This document shows positions 15,878 through 24,670 of a stretch of 64,000 nucleotides of DNA, in pieces; position 1 is the stretch's first letter; each line of letters opens with the position of its first letter. Source of the DNA: UBA10646 sp003456175 (GTDB taxonomy: Bacteria; Bacteroidota; Bacteroidia; Chitinophagales; Chitinophagaceae); NCBI GenBank assembly GCA_031976225.1, contig DALYLQ010000001.1, forward strand, positions 124,001-188,000, given 5' to 3'. The notes below the pieces were generated by a model. The model saw only the letters and a list, made by a program, of their open reading frames with translations, was not told where the DNA came from and did no database searches. Both the position numbers and the translations under genes were made by a program.

Positions 15878-18040
15878 ATGTATATTAAAAAAATTGTATC
15901 AATAGCTGTGCTCTTAGGGTGCAGCTATTGTAGCTTTAGTCAAAAGCTAACATCGTTGGTAGATCCTTTTTTAGGTACGGGTGGCCACGGGCATGTATAT
16001 CCTGGTGCTACCGTGCCTTTTGGTATGGTACAACTAAGCCCCGATAACGGCAAAGAAGGTTGGGATTGGTGCAGTGGCTATCACTATAGCAGCAATACCA
16101 TTGCAGGCTTTAGTCATACGCATTTAAGTGGTACTGGCATTGGCGATTGGTGCGATATATCGGTACTCCCATTGAACGACACCAATACTATACGCAATGA
16201 AAAAATATGGCATACGTTTGATCATAAGAACGAACAAGCCAAACCTGGTTATTACAGCGTTCAACTAGACAATGGTATTCGTTGCGAGCTTACTGCTACC
16301 GAGCGTAATGGCTACCATAAGTACACCTTTACAGGTAAAAGCGGGTGGCTTCGTTTCGATATGGGGTTTGCGATTAATTGGGATAAATCTACCGATGGTA
16401 TGCTGGCTATTGTAGACGATTCTACCATTATTGGTTATCGCTACAGCACAGGTTGGGCCAAGGGGCAGAAGGTTTATTTTACCGCAAGGTTTTCACAACC
16501 TATCCAATCTTTTTTGTACGTTACCGATAGTATTCGAAATGGTAACATTGCAAAGGGTAAAAAGGTAAAGTTGGCATTGCAATTCAATACCGCACAGCCG
16601 TTGTACGTTCGTGTAGGCATTAGCAGCGTAAGCACCGATAAAGCAACACAGGCATTGCAAGAATCGCATGGCCAATCATTTACGCAAGTAATGCAACAAG
16701 CCGATGTTTTGTGGGAGCAAGAATTACAAAAAATAAAAATAGATGTTAGCAATAAAACACAGGCTACACAATTTTATACAGCACTCTACCGAACTTGCTT
16801 GGCACCTGTTACACATAGCGATATCGATGGAGCTTACCAAACACACGACAACAAACAACTTAATTACACCGCAGGTAAGCGCAAGTACACGGTGTTTTCG
16901 CAGTGGGATGTGTTTAGAGCATTGAACCCACTATTTACGCTTACGCAAATAGAACGCCTGCCCGATATGATTAACAGTATGCTACAATTGTATCGTGATA
17001 ATGGCTTGCTCCCCGTGTGGGATTTAAGTACTTGGGAAGCCAATACAATGACCGGATATCATAGCATACCTATCATTGCAGATGCTATTTTAAAAGGTGT
17101 AAAAGGGTTCAATTATCAAGAGGCATATACTGCTATGAAAAAAAGTGCCATGCAACAACAGCGTGGTACACCTGAATACATCAAGTATGGCTACCTACCA
17201 CAAGACAAGCATGGCTGGAGTGTAACCATTACATTAGAATATGCTTACGACGATTGGTGTATTGCACAAGTAGCCAAAAAGCTGGGCTACGAAAGCGATT
17301 ACAAACAGTTTATGCAACGAGCTATGAGCTACAAAAATTTATTCGATAAAAGCACTGGCTTCATGCGTGCTAAAAATAGCGATGGTAAGTTTGTAGAACC
17401 TTTTGATCCAATACTTTCAGAGCATGGTTTTGAGGGCCAATATGTAGAAGGCACAGCATGGCAACATAGTTTTTTTGTACCACACGATGTAGTCGGATTT
17501 GCCAATTTATACGGTGGTAGTGCACAGCTAGAAGCCAAGCTCGATGCACTCTTTACAGCACCATCTGAATTGCATGGCGATAATGCATCGGCCGATATCT
17601 CAGGCCTTATTGGGCAGTATGCTCATGGTAATGAACCTAGCCATCATATTATTTATATGTATACTGTATTAGGTAAGCCAGCGAAAACAGCAAAGTGGCT
17701 ACAAGTAGTAATGGATAGCATTTATAAACCCGGACCCGATGGCCTCTCTGGTAACGATGATTGTGGCCAAATGAGCGCATGGTATGTATGGACGAGCTTA
17801 GGTATGTATCCGATGAATCCGGCGATTGGTAACTATGTTTTTGGTATGCCTTTTATTAATAATGCAACATTGCAACTACCTTACGGTAAAAAGTTACGCA
17901 TACAGGTACAAGGCCCATCAGATTATACCAAAAGAAAGCAGTTGGTGGCAGTAACCTTAAATGGTAAAAAATTACCACTTACCAGTATTACGCACCAACA
18001 ACTGCTACAAGGCGGAACGCTTATTTATACGGTACGTTAA
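15878..18040 (+). CDS. GH92-family alpha-1,2-mannosidase
   Basis: Calcium-dependent inverting exo-alpha-mannosidase of family GH92, acting on mannans or N-glycans. The 720-aa protein has signal peptide MYIKKIVSIAVLLGCSYCSFSQ, then the family opening VDPFLGTGGHGHVYPGATVPFGMVQLSPD, SGYHYSSNTIAGFSHTHLSGTG, and the (alpha/alpha)6 part with YTVFSQWDVFRALNPL, GNEPSHH and GLSGNDDCGQMSAWYVW. These contain the calcium ligands and the catalytic acid region. Full length. It lies directly after a GHL10 lipoprotein and convergent with the DUF5009 gene (4-bp overlap of stops). Hairpin copies at 16476, 17878 and an extended copy at 16325. Confidence 0.93.
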   Translation: MYIKKIVSIAVLLGCSYCSFSQKLTSLVDPFLGTGGHGHVYPGATVPFGMVQLSPDNGKEGWDWCSGYHYSSNTIAGFSHTHLSGTGIGDWCDISVLPLNDTNTIRNEKIWHTFDHKNEQAKPGYYSVQLDNGIRCELTATERNGYHKYTFTGKSGWLRFDMGFAINWDKSTDGMLAIVDDSTIIGYRYSTGWAKGQKVYFTARFSQPIQSFLYVTDSIRNGNIAKGKKVKLALQFNTAQPLYVRVGISSVSTDKATQALQESHGQSFTQVMQQADVLWEQELQKIKIDVSNKTQATQFYTALYRTCLAPVTHSDIDGAYQTHDNKQLNYTAGKRKYTVFSQWDVFRALNPLFTLTQIERLPDMINSMLQLYRDNGLLPVWDLSTWEANTMTGYHSIPIIADAILKGVKGFNYQEAYTAMKKSAMQQQRGTPEYIKYGYLPQDKHGWSVTITLEYAYDDWCIAQVAKKLGYESDYKQFMQRAMSYKNLFDKSTGFMRAKNSDGKFVEPFDPILSEHGFEGQYVEGTAWQHSFFVPHDVVGFANLYGGSAQLEAKLDALFTAPSELHGDNASADISGLIGQYAHGNEPSHHIIYMYTVLGKPAKTAKWLQVVMDSIYKPGPDGLSGNDDCGQMSAWYVWTSLGMYPMNPAIGNYVFGMPFINNATLQLPYGKKLRIQVQGPSDYTKRKQLVAVTLNGKKLPLTSITHQQLLQGGTLIYTVR
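16325..16341 (-). repeat. Extended element (ACCT-GTAA-AGGT)
   Basis: ACCTTTACAGGTAAAAG in the GH92 gene, read FTGK; stem one pair longer than canonical. Confidence 0.6.
16476..16490 (+). repeat. Iterated hairpin element (ACC-GCAA-GGT)
   Basis: ATTTTACCGCAAGGT in the GH92 gene, read FTARF. Confidence 0.88.
17878..17892 (-). repeat. Iterated hairpin element (ACC-GTAA-GGT)
   Basis: ACCTTACGGTAAAAA in the GH92 gene, read LPYGKK. Confidence 0.88.
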
Positions 18041-19428
18041 GTACGCCAAAACCATTTTCGTTGGGTACAATACACTGTAATAAGTGATACCAATGTGGTG
18101 AAAATAATACCTTTTAAAAAGCCTGCCCAAGCATTCATTTGTAATGCATCGAGGTAGGCTTTTGTATTTGTAATAACAAGTAATGGTGTAACCAATAAAG
18201 CTCCTGCAACATAAGCTATCATTGGGTTTTGTCCGTTTAGTGCAAGATAATTGGCGGCTTTGCGTAACCACATTTGCCGTAAGGCTACTTCAAAACATAC
18301 CAATGCAAAAAAAGCTAAACCACTCGTTACAAAATAGTAGCTGTAGGTAGAGCTATCTTTCTTAATGCCACCTTCATACGCTTCAAAACAAAGCCCAAGT
18401 AATAGTAGATAAGTACCTGCTTGTATCAAACGATGTAGTAGTGTTCTTGTTCTTGTATAATAATGTAACACAAAAACAAGCATTGTTGAGATAATTAGAT
18501 TCAATATCAAATCTCTGGTAAAAAGCAACCAAACATTACTAATAATAATACTCAAAGCACTAACCAAAATAATATTGTAGTGCTTATTGTTATCAATATT
18601 TGTTGTTGGTGTTGCAAGCATCCATTCACCGGCGAATGTGCCAGGTATTAAGATAAATAAATACTTTAAAAAGTAAAACTTGTATAGCCAACTAATATTG
18701 TAATTGCCAATGGTAGTCCACTCAAATATTACTTTGGTGAAGCTGTTGTTAGGTTCTTTCGCCGCTAAAAAAAATGCCATTATAAATGGTAAGATGCCTA
18801 ACCGTAGTAATGGCTTTTGATAGGTTAGTGCATATACAATAGTTCCTGCCAACGCCATATTGGCTAATACGAGTAAAATAATATCACTCTTAAAAAAGTC
18901 GAATCCTTTGTTTTGATGAAAAGGTAATACAGCAAGTAGTACAATGGCAATAGCATAAGCGGCGTATCGGATGGATGGCCAGAGCCACAGTGGCTTACTT
19001 TCTGTTGGGCGGTATAGTTGTAAAAATAATAATACAAAAGCGAGTATGGATAATAAATAATCTGTTGTAGTAGGATTACTGCTAATAACCCAAGCTTTCA
19101 TATGTTGTGTGAACAAAGCAAAAAATGCAAGCAATACGAAACGCTTCACTGCAATGCGAAGCCATACGGTGAAGTGAGCCCCTGCATCTAACTTTTTTTT
19201 AAGTGCAAGTGGCATGGCGGCACCCATGCTAAATAAAAAAAATGGAAATACAAGATCTACCCAAGTAATGCCGGCAATTGTTGGATTGAATTTATGTAAT
19301 GGAGGTGGCACTTGTGCATGGTACATGAATGCAGGCAACAATCCACCAAAGGCAATGCTGCCAGAAAGCACCATTGTTAGAATGGCGAACCCCCTCAAGG
19401 CATCAATACTTACAGCACGTGTAGACAT
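18037..19428 (-). CDS. DUF5009 membrane acyltransferase, HGSNAT-like
   Basis: Polytopic membrane protein (463 aa, about 10-12 helices) related to lysosomal heparan-alpha-glucosaminide N-acetyltransferase and the YeiB/NagX group. The N-terminus MSTRAVSIDALRGFAILTMV is the hallmark of the acyltransferase-3/DUF5009 clan, followed by WVDLVFPFFLFSMGAAMPLAL. The mammalian homologue transfers acetyl groups across the membrane onto a terminal glucosamine; the bacterial role is unproven. It is embedded between GH92 and SusD genes, so modification of an imported amino sugar is a fair inference. Hairpin copy at 18271 is read as VALRQM. Confidence 0.8.
   Translation of the reverse strand: MSTRAVSIDALRGFAILTMVLSGSIAFGGLLPAFMYHAQVPPPLHKFNPTIAGITWVDLVFPFFLFSMGAAMPLALKKKLDAGAHFTVWLRIAVKRFVLLAFFALFTQHMKAWVISSNPTTTDYLLSILAFVLLFLQLYRPTESKPLWLWPSIRYAAYAIAIVLLAVLPFHQNKGFDFFKSDIILLVLANMALAGTIVYALTYQKPLLRLGILPFIMAFFLAAKEPNNSFTKVIFEWTTIGNYNISWLYKFYFLKYLFILIPGTFAGEWMLATPTTNIDNNKHYNIILVSALSIIISNVWLLFTRDLILNLIISTMLVFVLHYYTRTRTLLHRLIQAGTYLLLLGLCFEAYEGGIKKDSSTYSYYFVTSGLAFFALVCFEVALRQMWLRKAANYLALNGQNPMIAYVAGALLVTPLLVITNTKAYLDALQMNAWAGFLKGIIFTTLVSLITVYCTQRKWFWRT
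18271..18285 (+). repeat. Iterated hairpin element (GCC-GTAA-GGC)
   Basis: CATTTGCCGTAAGGC in the DUF5009 gene, read ALRQM. Last canonical copy before a 6.7-kb element-free stretch. Confidence 0.92.
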
Positions 19429-19440
19429 ACATGATTGTTT

Positions 19441-19470
19441 TAAAAAAGGGTAGCGAATACTCGCTACCCT
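19441..19470 (-). terminator. Rho-independent terminator after susD
   Basis: Perfect stem GGGTAGCGA / TCGCTACCC (19448-19456 with 19461-19469), loop ATAC. The A6 on the left gives a U run in leftward transcription, so it ends the SusC-SusD transcript and separates it from the DUF5009 gene. Confidence 0.8.
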
Positions 19471-19494
19471 CTAGATGCTTGAAAACTGAAACGA

Positions 19495-21273
19495 TTACCA
19501 ATTTGGATTCTGCACCAAGGTAGGAACACGGTCGAGTTCTACCTGTGGAATCGGACATAAATTGTGTTGATTAGCATTATACACGCGTAGCTCACGCTTT
19601 AAACGTGTAGCATCACCATTCGGATAAGTTACTGGCACACGATACGTAGGATCAAAAACAGGTGTTGGTGCTGGGTTATTATATACCAAGCCCTGCCCTG
19701 CCACTAAACTCATTGGGCTTAAAGCACTACCATATACTTGTGTGTTCATTACACGATTTGCGTAAGCACCATTATCCCAACGACGTAAGTCGGCCATGTG
19801 AATACCTTCATTCGCAAATTCAACTGTTTTTTCGCGACGTACTAACTGGCGTAGTGCAGCAGTATTAGCAAGGGTGGCAGCGCTAACATCGGGCATGCCC
19901 GCACGGCGGCGAACCAAGTTAATAGGTGCAGCAACAGTAGCAGCAGGCTGATTACTTTCTAACTTAGCCTCGGCATTCAATAATAGCATTTCGGCATAAC
20001 GCATATACACCCAACCTACTTTATAAAGGTTACCGGCTGTACCATTCACATCTCTATCTTGTACATACTTACGCCATAAGTTACCACCACCATTTAAGCG
20101 AGGGCCAAATATGTTAGCACTATCTTGGTTGGCAGTGCTAGTAGCTGTAATAACACGTGTTGTTGGATTGAAAGAGAATAAAAAGCGATTGATAGGATCG
20201 AACACCATACTGGTAAATCCTTGTACAACAACTGTATCACCAGGTATGATTACCGTTTGTTTCATACGAGGGTCGCGGTTACGAGTAGGTTGTGCAGGGT
20301 TGTATAATGGCGATTGATCAATTGCCAAGCCATCTACACACTCAAAAAGATCTACCAAAAACTGAGTTGGGAAGTGGCTACTTTGGCCACCTTGGTTACG
20401 AGAGCCTTGTACAAGGTTTAAGTAATTGAATGAACCACCATCGTTATCACCAAATGGGTAATAGAACATGATTTCTCTGTTCACGTTAGAGGTCTGGCCA
20501 TTTTTTCTGAACAAGTTCTCGAAAACAGGGTTCAAACCATAACCACCATTAGCAATAATGTTATCTGTTAAACTAATTACTTTGGCATAGTTACGAGCTT
20601 CCATAGCCAAACGAGCAGCAGCACCCAAGGCAACACCACGACTAACACGGCCAGGCTCACCAGGTTGCCAATCGAGGCTACTAGCAGCATCTTCTAAATC
20701 GGCAATGAGCGTGTTAATGATATCTCCTTTAGGTGTACGGCGAGCAGCAGAGTACTCATCTTGCGTAAGCGGCCCCATAAAAAATGGCACATCACCAAAG
20801 TATACTACCAAATGCCAGTAGGCTAAGCCACGTAATACACGAGCTTCTGCTCTTACACGATTGTATGCTTGAGGTGTCATGGTTGCTTGTGCTCTCGCCA
20901 TGTTAAACAGCAAAGTATTAGCACGCTGTACCACCTGATAAAATGAGCCCCACAATTCTTGTACGCTACCATTTAAGGGGTTGTAGGCGCCAGAACCAAT
21001 AGTACCGTTTAAACCACGCTCTAAGCCAATTTCGGTATACAAATCCATTTTGGCATAATAAGGTGTTGGGTTATTGTAGCCAGGGCTAATAGTTCTTGCA
21101 CCCAAGGCATTGTACACGCCTGTTAATGCTTGTTGCACTTGCAATTCGTTCTGAAAAAAGTTTTCAGTTGTATTGGTGTCAAGTGGGGTTCTGTCAAGAT
21201 ATTTTTTACATGAAACACCGCCAAGCGTTAACGCTGTTAAGGCAGGTATTACGATATATTGTTTAAGTTTCAT
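19495..21273 (-). CDS. susD: SusD/RagB-family nutrient-binding outer-membrane lipoprotein
   Basis: Surface lipoprotein that caps the SusC channel and binds glycans. The 592-aa protein begins MKLKQYIVIPALTALTLGGVSC (lipobox Cys22), then KKYLDRTPLDTNTTENFFQNE, the standard SusD start. TPR-like helices occupy the N-terminal half (ALTGVYNAL, RAEARVLRGLAYWHLVVYFGDVPFF), and the C-terminal part has YMRYAEMLLLNAEAKLE and RREKTVEFANEGIHMADLRRWD, both family hallmarks. It follows the susC gene by 24 bp. No hairpin copies lie in it. Confidence 0.95.
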   Translation of the reverse strand: MKLKQYIVIPALTALTLGGVSCKKYLDRTPLDTNTTENFFQNELQVQQALTGVYNALGARTISPGYNNPTPYYAKMDLYTEIGLERGLNGTIGSGAYNPLNGSVQELWGSFYQVVQRANTLLFNMARAQATMTPQAYNRVRAEARVLRGLAYWHLVVYFGDVPFFMGPLTQDEYSAARRTPKGDIINTLIADLEDAASSLDWQPGEPGRVSRGVALGAAARLAMEARNYAKVISLTDNIIANGGYGLNPVFENLFRKNGQTSNVNREIMFYYPFGDNDGGSFNYLNLVQGSRNQGGQSSHFPTQFLVDLFECVDGLAIDQSPLYNPAQPTRNRDPRMKQTVIIPGDTVVVQGFTSMVFDPINRFLFSFNPTTRVITATSTANQDSANIFGPRLNGGGNLWRKYVQDRDVNGTAGNLYKVGWVYMRYAEMLLLNAEAKLESNQPAATVAAPINLVRRRAGMPDVSAATLANTAALRQLVRREKTVEFANEGIHMADLRRWDNGAYANRVMNTQVYGSALSPMSLVAGQGLVYNNPAPTPVFDPTYRVPVTYPNGDATRLKRELRVYNANQHNLCPIPQVELDRVPTLVQNPNW

Positions 21274-21297
21274 AGTAATCGCTTTGATAGTTTAGAA

Positions 21298-24200
21298 TTA
21301 GAAACGCACATTAAAGCCTACGGTAGCAGTTCTCATAATAGGATAGAAGGCCCCGTTGGTATTGCTGATTTCTGGGTCGAAGCCTGGCTCGTAGTTAGAT
21401 AAGGTTAATGGATTTACTACACTTACGTAAATACGGCACTGCTGTAGTTTAGTGCGTTGCATAATTTTATTAGCTAAGTTGTAGCCTAGTGTAATATGCT
21501 TCACACGCATGAAAGCACCATTGCGTAACCAAAAGTCTGACGGAACATAGTTGCCATTGCCACCAGAGTACAAGCGAGGGTAAGCAGCACCTGTGTTTCT
21601 TGGCGTCCAGCGATCCAAAGCTGTTTCAAAGCCCGAAGCAATCCAGTTACCACCATTGAAGGGTTCAACACCAATACCACTGATATAGTTATCACGCTTA
21701 GCAACACCAAAAAGGAAGATGTTCAAATCAAAGTTGTGATAGTTAAAATTCAAATCGAGGCTATACTCATAACGAGGGAAGTTATTACCCATTAGTGTAC
21801 GGTCTTTCGCATCAATTACATCATCGCCATTAATATCAACATATTTGATATCACCAGCACCTGTAACACGAGCTGTGTTACGTGGACTATTAAAGTTATC
21901 GCCTTGCTGATATAATCCATTGGTACTGTAAAGGTTATATGAGTTGATAGGGAATCCGCCACGAGCAATCAAGCCAGCAGAAGTAACAATGTCTTGACCT
22001 CTTGTATCTAATACCTGATTTTTAACATCAGATAAGTTGGCCGTAACACTATAATTCAACTTACCAATGTTATCGCGGTAAGTAGTTGAAAACTCCCAGC
22101 CTTTATTGATCATTGAGCCAGCGTTGGTTGGTACAGTGCTAGAGGTAGCTGCAAAACCTACGTACAGTGCTAAAGGCACATTAATGATCATGTCAGTAAC
22201 CTTTTTCTCATAATAGTCGAAGGTTACATTCAACTTATTCTTCAATAAAATCAAATCTAAACCAGCGTTAAACTGTGTAGATTTTTCCCAACCAATACTC
22301 ACGTTTTGTACGTTGTTTAAAGAAGAACCTCTCACTAACTGGTTGTTGAAATAGTAAGCTGTACCAGCATTTAACGTTGCCGTAAATGGATAGTTAGAAC
22401 CAATTTCTTGGTTACCTAAAGAACCATAAGAAGCTCTTAACTTGGCGTAGTTAATGAAGCTGATGTTTTTAAAGAAGTTTTCCTTACTCATTACCCAACC
22501 AACACTTGCGCCAGGAAAGAAGCCCCATTGATTATCAAATAATTGACTAAAACGAGAACTACCATCATAACGGCCAGTGAATTCTAAGAGATATTTATTA
22601 CGAAAATCATAATTCACTCTAGCGAAATAACCAGCTAGTGCATTATCTGTTGCACCACCACTAACCTGTGGTTGTAATGATGAAGTAGCAAGGTTTAAAT
22701 ACGGACGTGTAGGATCTGGTAAGCCGAAGCGGCGAGCCGATGTACTTTCACTGTAGTTGTCAACTGCCTGAAAACCCGCCTGTACCTTAATGTTATGATC
22801 GTTAGCAACAGTAAAGTTGTATGTACCAGAAGCATAATACTGATTGCCATTGAAGCGAGAGTTAGAATAAGTAATACTAGAATCTACGCTACCTGCAACA
22901 CCGGTATAAATGAAAGTGCCGGTAGTTGGGTTAGGCGTATATACATCGTAAGTACCATTCGGATCAACACTTTGCGTATAAGAAGTACGGTTATTATACG
23001 CAACATCAATGAATAAGTTTTTAATTACTTCAGCACGTAATGCGAAACGCATTGAAAGCGTAGGTGTTTCGGTTACAGAGCGGCCGCTTGCTTCGGCCAT
23101 GGCAATAGGGTTAATATAGTTCGATTGTCCGGCATCGCCATACAAACCATTATCAAACTTACCAGGGAAGTTGCGAGCCATACTAATAGCACGCTGAATA
23201 ATTTGTGTAGGTGCCATGCCCGATGGTACGGTGTTGCGAGCCTTTGTGTAGAATAAATCGGCGGTGAACTTGATTTTATTCGTGATGTTGATATCACCAT
23301 TCAAACGCAAATCGTATTTACGAAATTCGTTGTTCACAATCAAGCCTTGTTGATTCAAATAAGTACCACTTGCTAAAAAGGTTGCCTTTTCAGAACCACC
23401 ACTTACAATAATGTTGTGGTTTTGCATTAAACCTGTATTCTGGAAAACAAGATCTTGCCAGTCGGTATTGAATACTGTGAAATTGTTAGGAGCATTGTTA
23501 CGATAAAAATCAATCAATGCTTGGGGGTAAGGAAGTGTGGTAGAGCCTGTATTGGCAACCGCTTCGTTATTTAAAATCATGTTATCAATAGCCGATAATG
23601 TTTTCGGCATATTGGTTGGGTTTTGTTGGCTGATAAAGCTGTTAAAAGCAACCGAAGTTTTACCTAACTGGCCACGCTTTGTTTTCACTAAAATAACACC
23701 GTTGGTAGCACGTACACCATATACTGCTGTAGAAGCAGCATCCTTCAAAACAGTAATGTTTTCAATTACGTTAGGGTCAACATCATTCAAGCTAACTGCC
23801 TCAACACCATCTACAATAATTAGTGGAGCCGAACTACTTGATATTGAACCAATACCACGGATATTAATGGTACCACCATCAGCACCTGGCTGGCCAGAAC
23901 CTTGGCGTACTGTAACACCCGGTGCAAAACCTTGAAGTGCCATACTGGTAGATGCTACAGGGCGGCGAATTAATTGCTCACCTTTCACAGTAGATACAGA
24001 GCCTGTTAAAGCTGCTCTTTTTTGTGAGCCATAACCTACTACTACTACATCTTGCAGGTTGCCACCAGCAGGTGTAAGCTTAATATCTTGCTGTAACGCA
24101 TTTGCCTTTACACGCAAATCTTGATAGCCGAGCGACGAAACAATTAGTTCTTCGCCAGCACGCACAACAATAGTGAAAACACCATCGTTACCAGTAGTGG

Positions 24201-24363
24201 TACCTCTTCTTGTACCGCTTACCAAAACCGAAGCTCCTGCAACGGGTTGGTTCGTAGCAGCATCAATTACTCTGCCAGTTGCTTTCTCCTGCGCTGTGCT
24301 CAACAAGGGTAAGCTGCAGCAAATACTGACTAGCAGGAGAAAAATTTGTGTACATTTTCTCAT
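21298..24363 (-). CDS. susC: SusC/RagA-family TonB-dependent outer-membrane transporter
   Basis: A 1021-aa TonB-dependent importer of oligosaccharides. After the signal peptide (MRKCTQIFLLLVSICCSLPLLSTAQ) is a carboxypeptidase-regulatory-like domain (ATGRVIDAATNQPVAGASVLV, to about residue 100), the TonB box region VVVGYGSQKRAALTGSV, the plug with RPVASTSMALQGFAPGV and NIRGIGSISSSSAPLIIVDG, then the 22-strand barrel ending TVGFNVRF with a terminal aromatic. There is no N-terminal STN domain, so anti-sigma signalling through it is unlikely. The promoter region upstream (24364-24550) is cut by an assembly gap. Confidence 0.95.
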   Translation of the reverse strand: MRKCTQIFLLLVSICCSLPLLSTAQEKATGRVIDAATNQPVAGASVLVSGTRRGTTTGNDGVFTIVVRAGEELIVSSLGYQDLRVKANALQQDIKLTPAGGNLQDVVVVGYGSQKRAALTGSVSTVKGEQLIRRPVASTSMALQGFAPGVTVRQGSGQPGADGGTINIRGIGSISSSSAPLIIVDGVEAVSLNDVDPNVIENITVLKDAASTAVYGVRATNGVILVKTKRGQLGKTSVAFNSFISQQNPTNMPKTLSAIDNMILNNEAVANTGSTTLPYPQALIDFYRNNAPNNFTVFNTDWQDLVFQNTGLMQNHNIIVSGGSEKATFLASGTYLNQQGLIVNNEFRKYDLRLNGDINITNKIKFTADLFYTKARNTVPSGMAPTQIIQRAISMARNFPGKFDNGLYGDAGQSNYINPIAMAEASGRSVTETPTLSMRFALRAEVIKNLFIDVAYNNRTSYTQSVDPNGTYDVYTPNPTTGTFIYTGVAGSVDSSITYSNSRFNGNQYYASGTYNFTVANDHNIKVQAGFQAVDNYSESTSARRFGLPDPTRPYLNLATSSLQPQVSGGATDNALAGYFARVNYDFRNKYLLEFTGRYDGSSRFSQLFDNQWGFFPGASVGWVMSKENFFKNISFINYAKLRASYGSLGNQEIGSNYPFTATLNAGTAYYFNNQLVRGSSLNNVQNVSIGWEKSTQFNAGLDLILLKNKLNVTFDYYEKKVTDMIINVPLALYVGFAATSSTVPTNAGSMINKGWEFSTTYRDNIGKLNYSVTANLSDVKNQVLDTRGQDIVTSAGLIARGGFPINSYNLYSTNGLYQQGDNFNSPRNTARVTGAGDIKYVDINGDDVIDAKDRTLMGNNFPRYEYSLDLNFNYHNFDLNIFLFGVAKRDNYISGIGVEPFNGGNWIASGFETALDRWTPRNTGAAYPRLYSGGNGNYVPSDFWLRNGAFMRVKHITLGYNLANKIMQRTKLQQCRIYVSVVNPLTLSNYEPGFDPEISNTNGAFYPIMRTATVGFNVRF
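21420..21433 (-). repeat. Shortened element (AC-GTAA-GT)
   Basis: CACTTACGTAAATA near the 3' end of susC. Confidence 0.55.
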
Positions 24364-24550
24364 ACGACAAGTTTTTGTTAGTTATAAATTTTTCCTTCAT
24401 GGGTTACAGCATACCTTTCGAACGGGTTTAGGAAGTTGTTCAAAAGCCAGGCTAGCGATTTTCTTTGTATATAGTTGCTATACAAATCCTGTTGTTTTAG
24501 CGCAGCCAGCATTTGGGCCGCTGTTACAAGAGGTAAGTTTTTATGTTGCG
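24364..24550. other. Untrustworthy region upstream of susC bordering a scaffold gap
   Basis: About 190 bases between the susC start and the N run. Neither strand shows a convincing gene. It should contain the susC leader and promoter and possibly the true end of the FAD oxidoreductase gene, but the join on its other side is suspicious (see 24561-24670), so spacing and order here should not be relied on. Confidence 0.6.
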
Positions 24551-24560
24551 NNNNNNNNNN
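24551..24560. other. Assembly gap (10 N)
   Basis: Ten unresolved bases of scaffold padding; true length unknown. It falls between susC and the end of the FAD oxidoreductase reading frame. Confidence 0.98.
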
Positions 24561-24670
24561 GCTGTAATACCGATGATGATGGAAATCTGTCCGCCATAGA
24601 TGGTGCGGGCGAGTAGGTCGCGCCCAATGGTGTCAGTACCAAAAGGATGGGCTGCACCGGGCGGTTGCAA
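24561..24670 (-). pseudogene. OppC/DppC-type ABC permease fragment fused to the oxidoreductase frame (probable chimera)
   Basis: About 37 codons next to the gap read LQPPGAAHPFGTDTIGRDLL followed by ARTIYGGQISIIIGIT. This is the conserved segment just before the permease domain of OppC/DppC oligopeptide transporters (P-x-HxFGTDxxGRD). It runs in frame out of the FAD oxidoreductase with no stop. The stretch is visibly more GC-rich than its surroundings. Nothing else here belongs to a peptide transporter, so a chimeric contig end or contaminating read is more likely than a natural fusion. Confidence 0.7.

Noticed and set aside
24173..24616. Rightward reading frame crossing the gap
   Set aside because: It is the complement of the susC 5' end and crosses N bases; no protein-like pattern.
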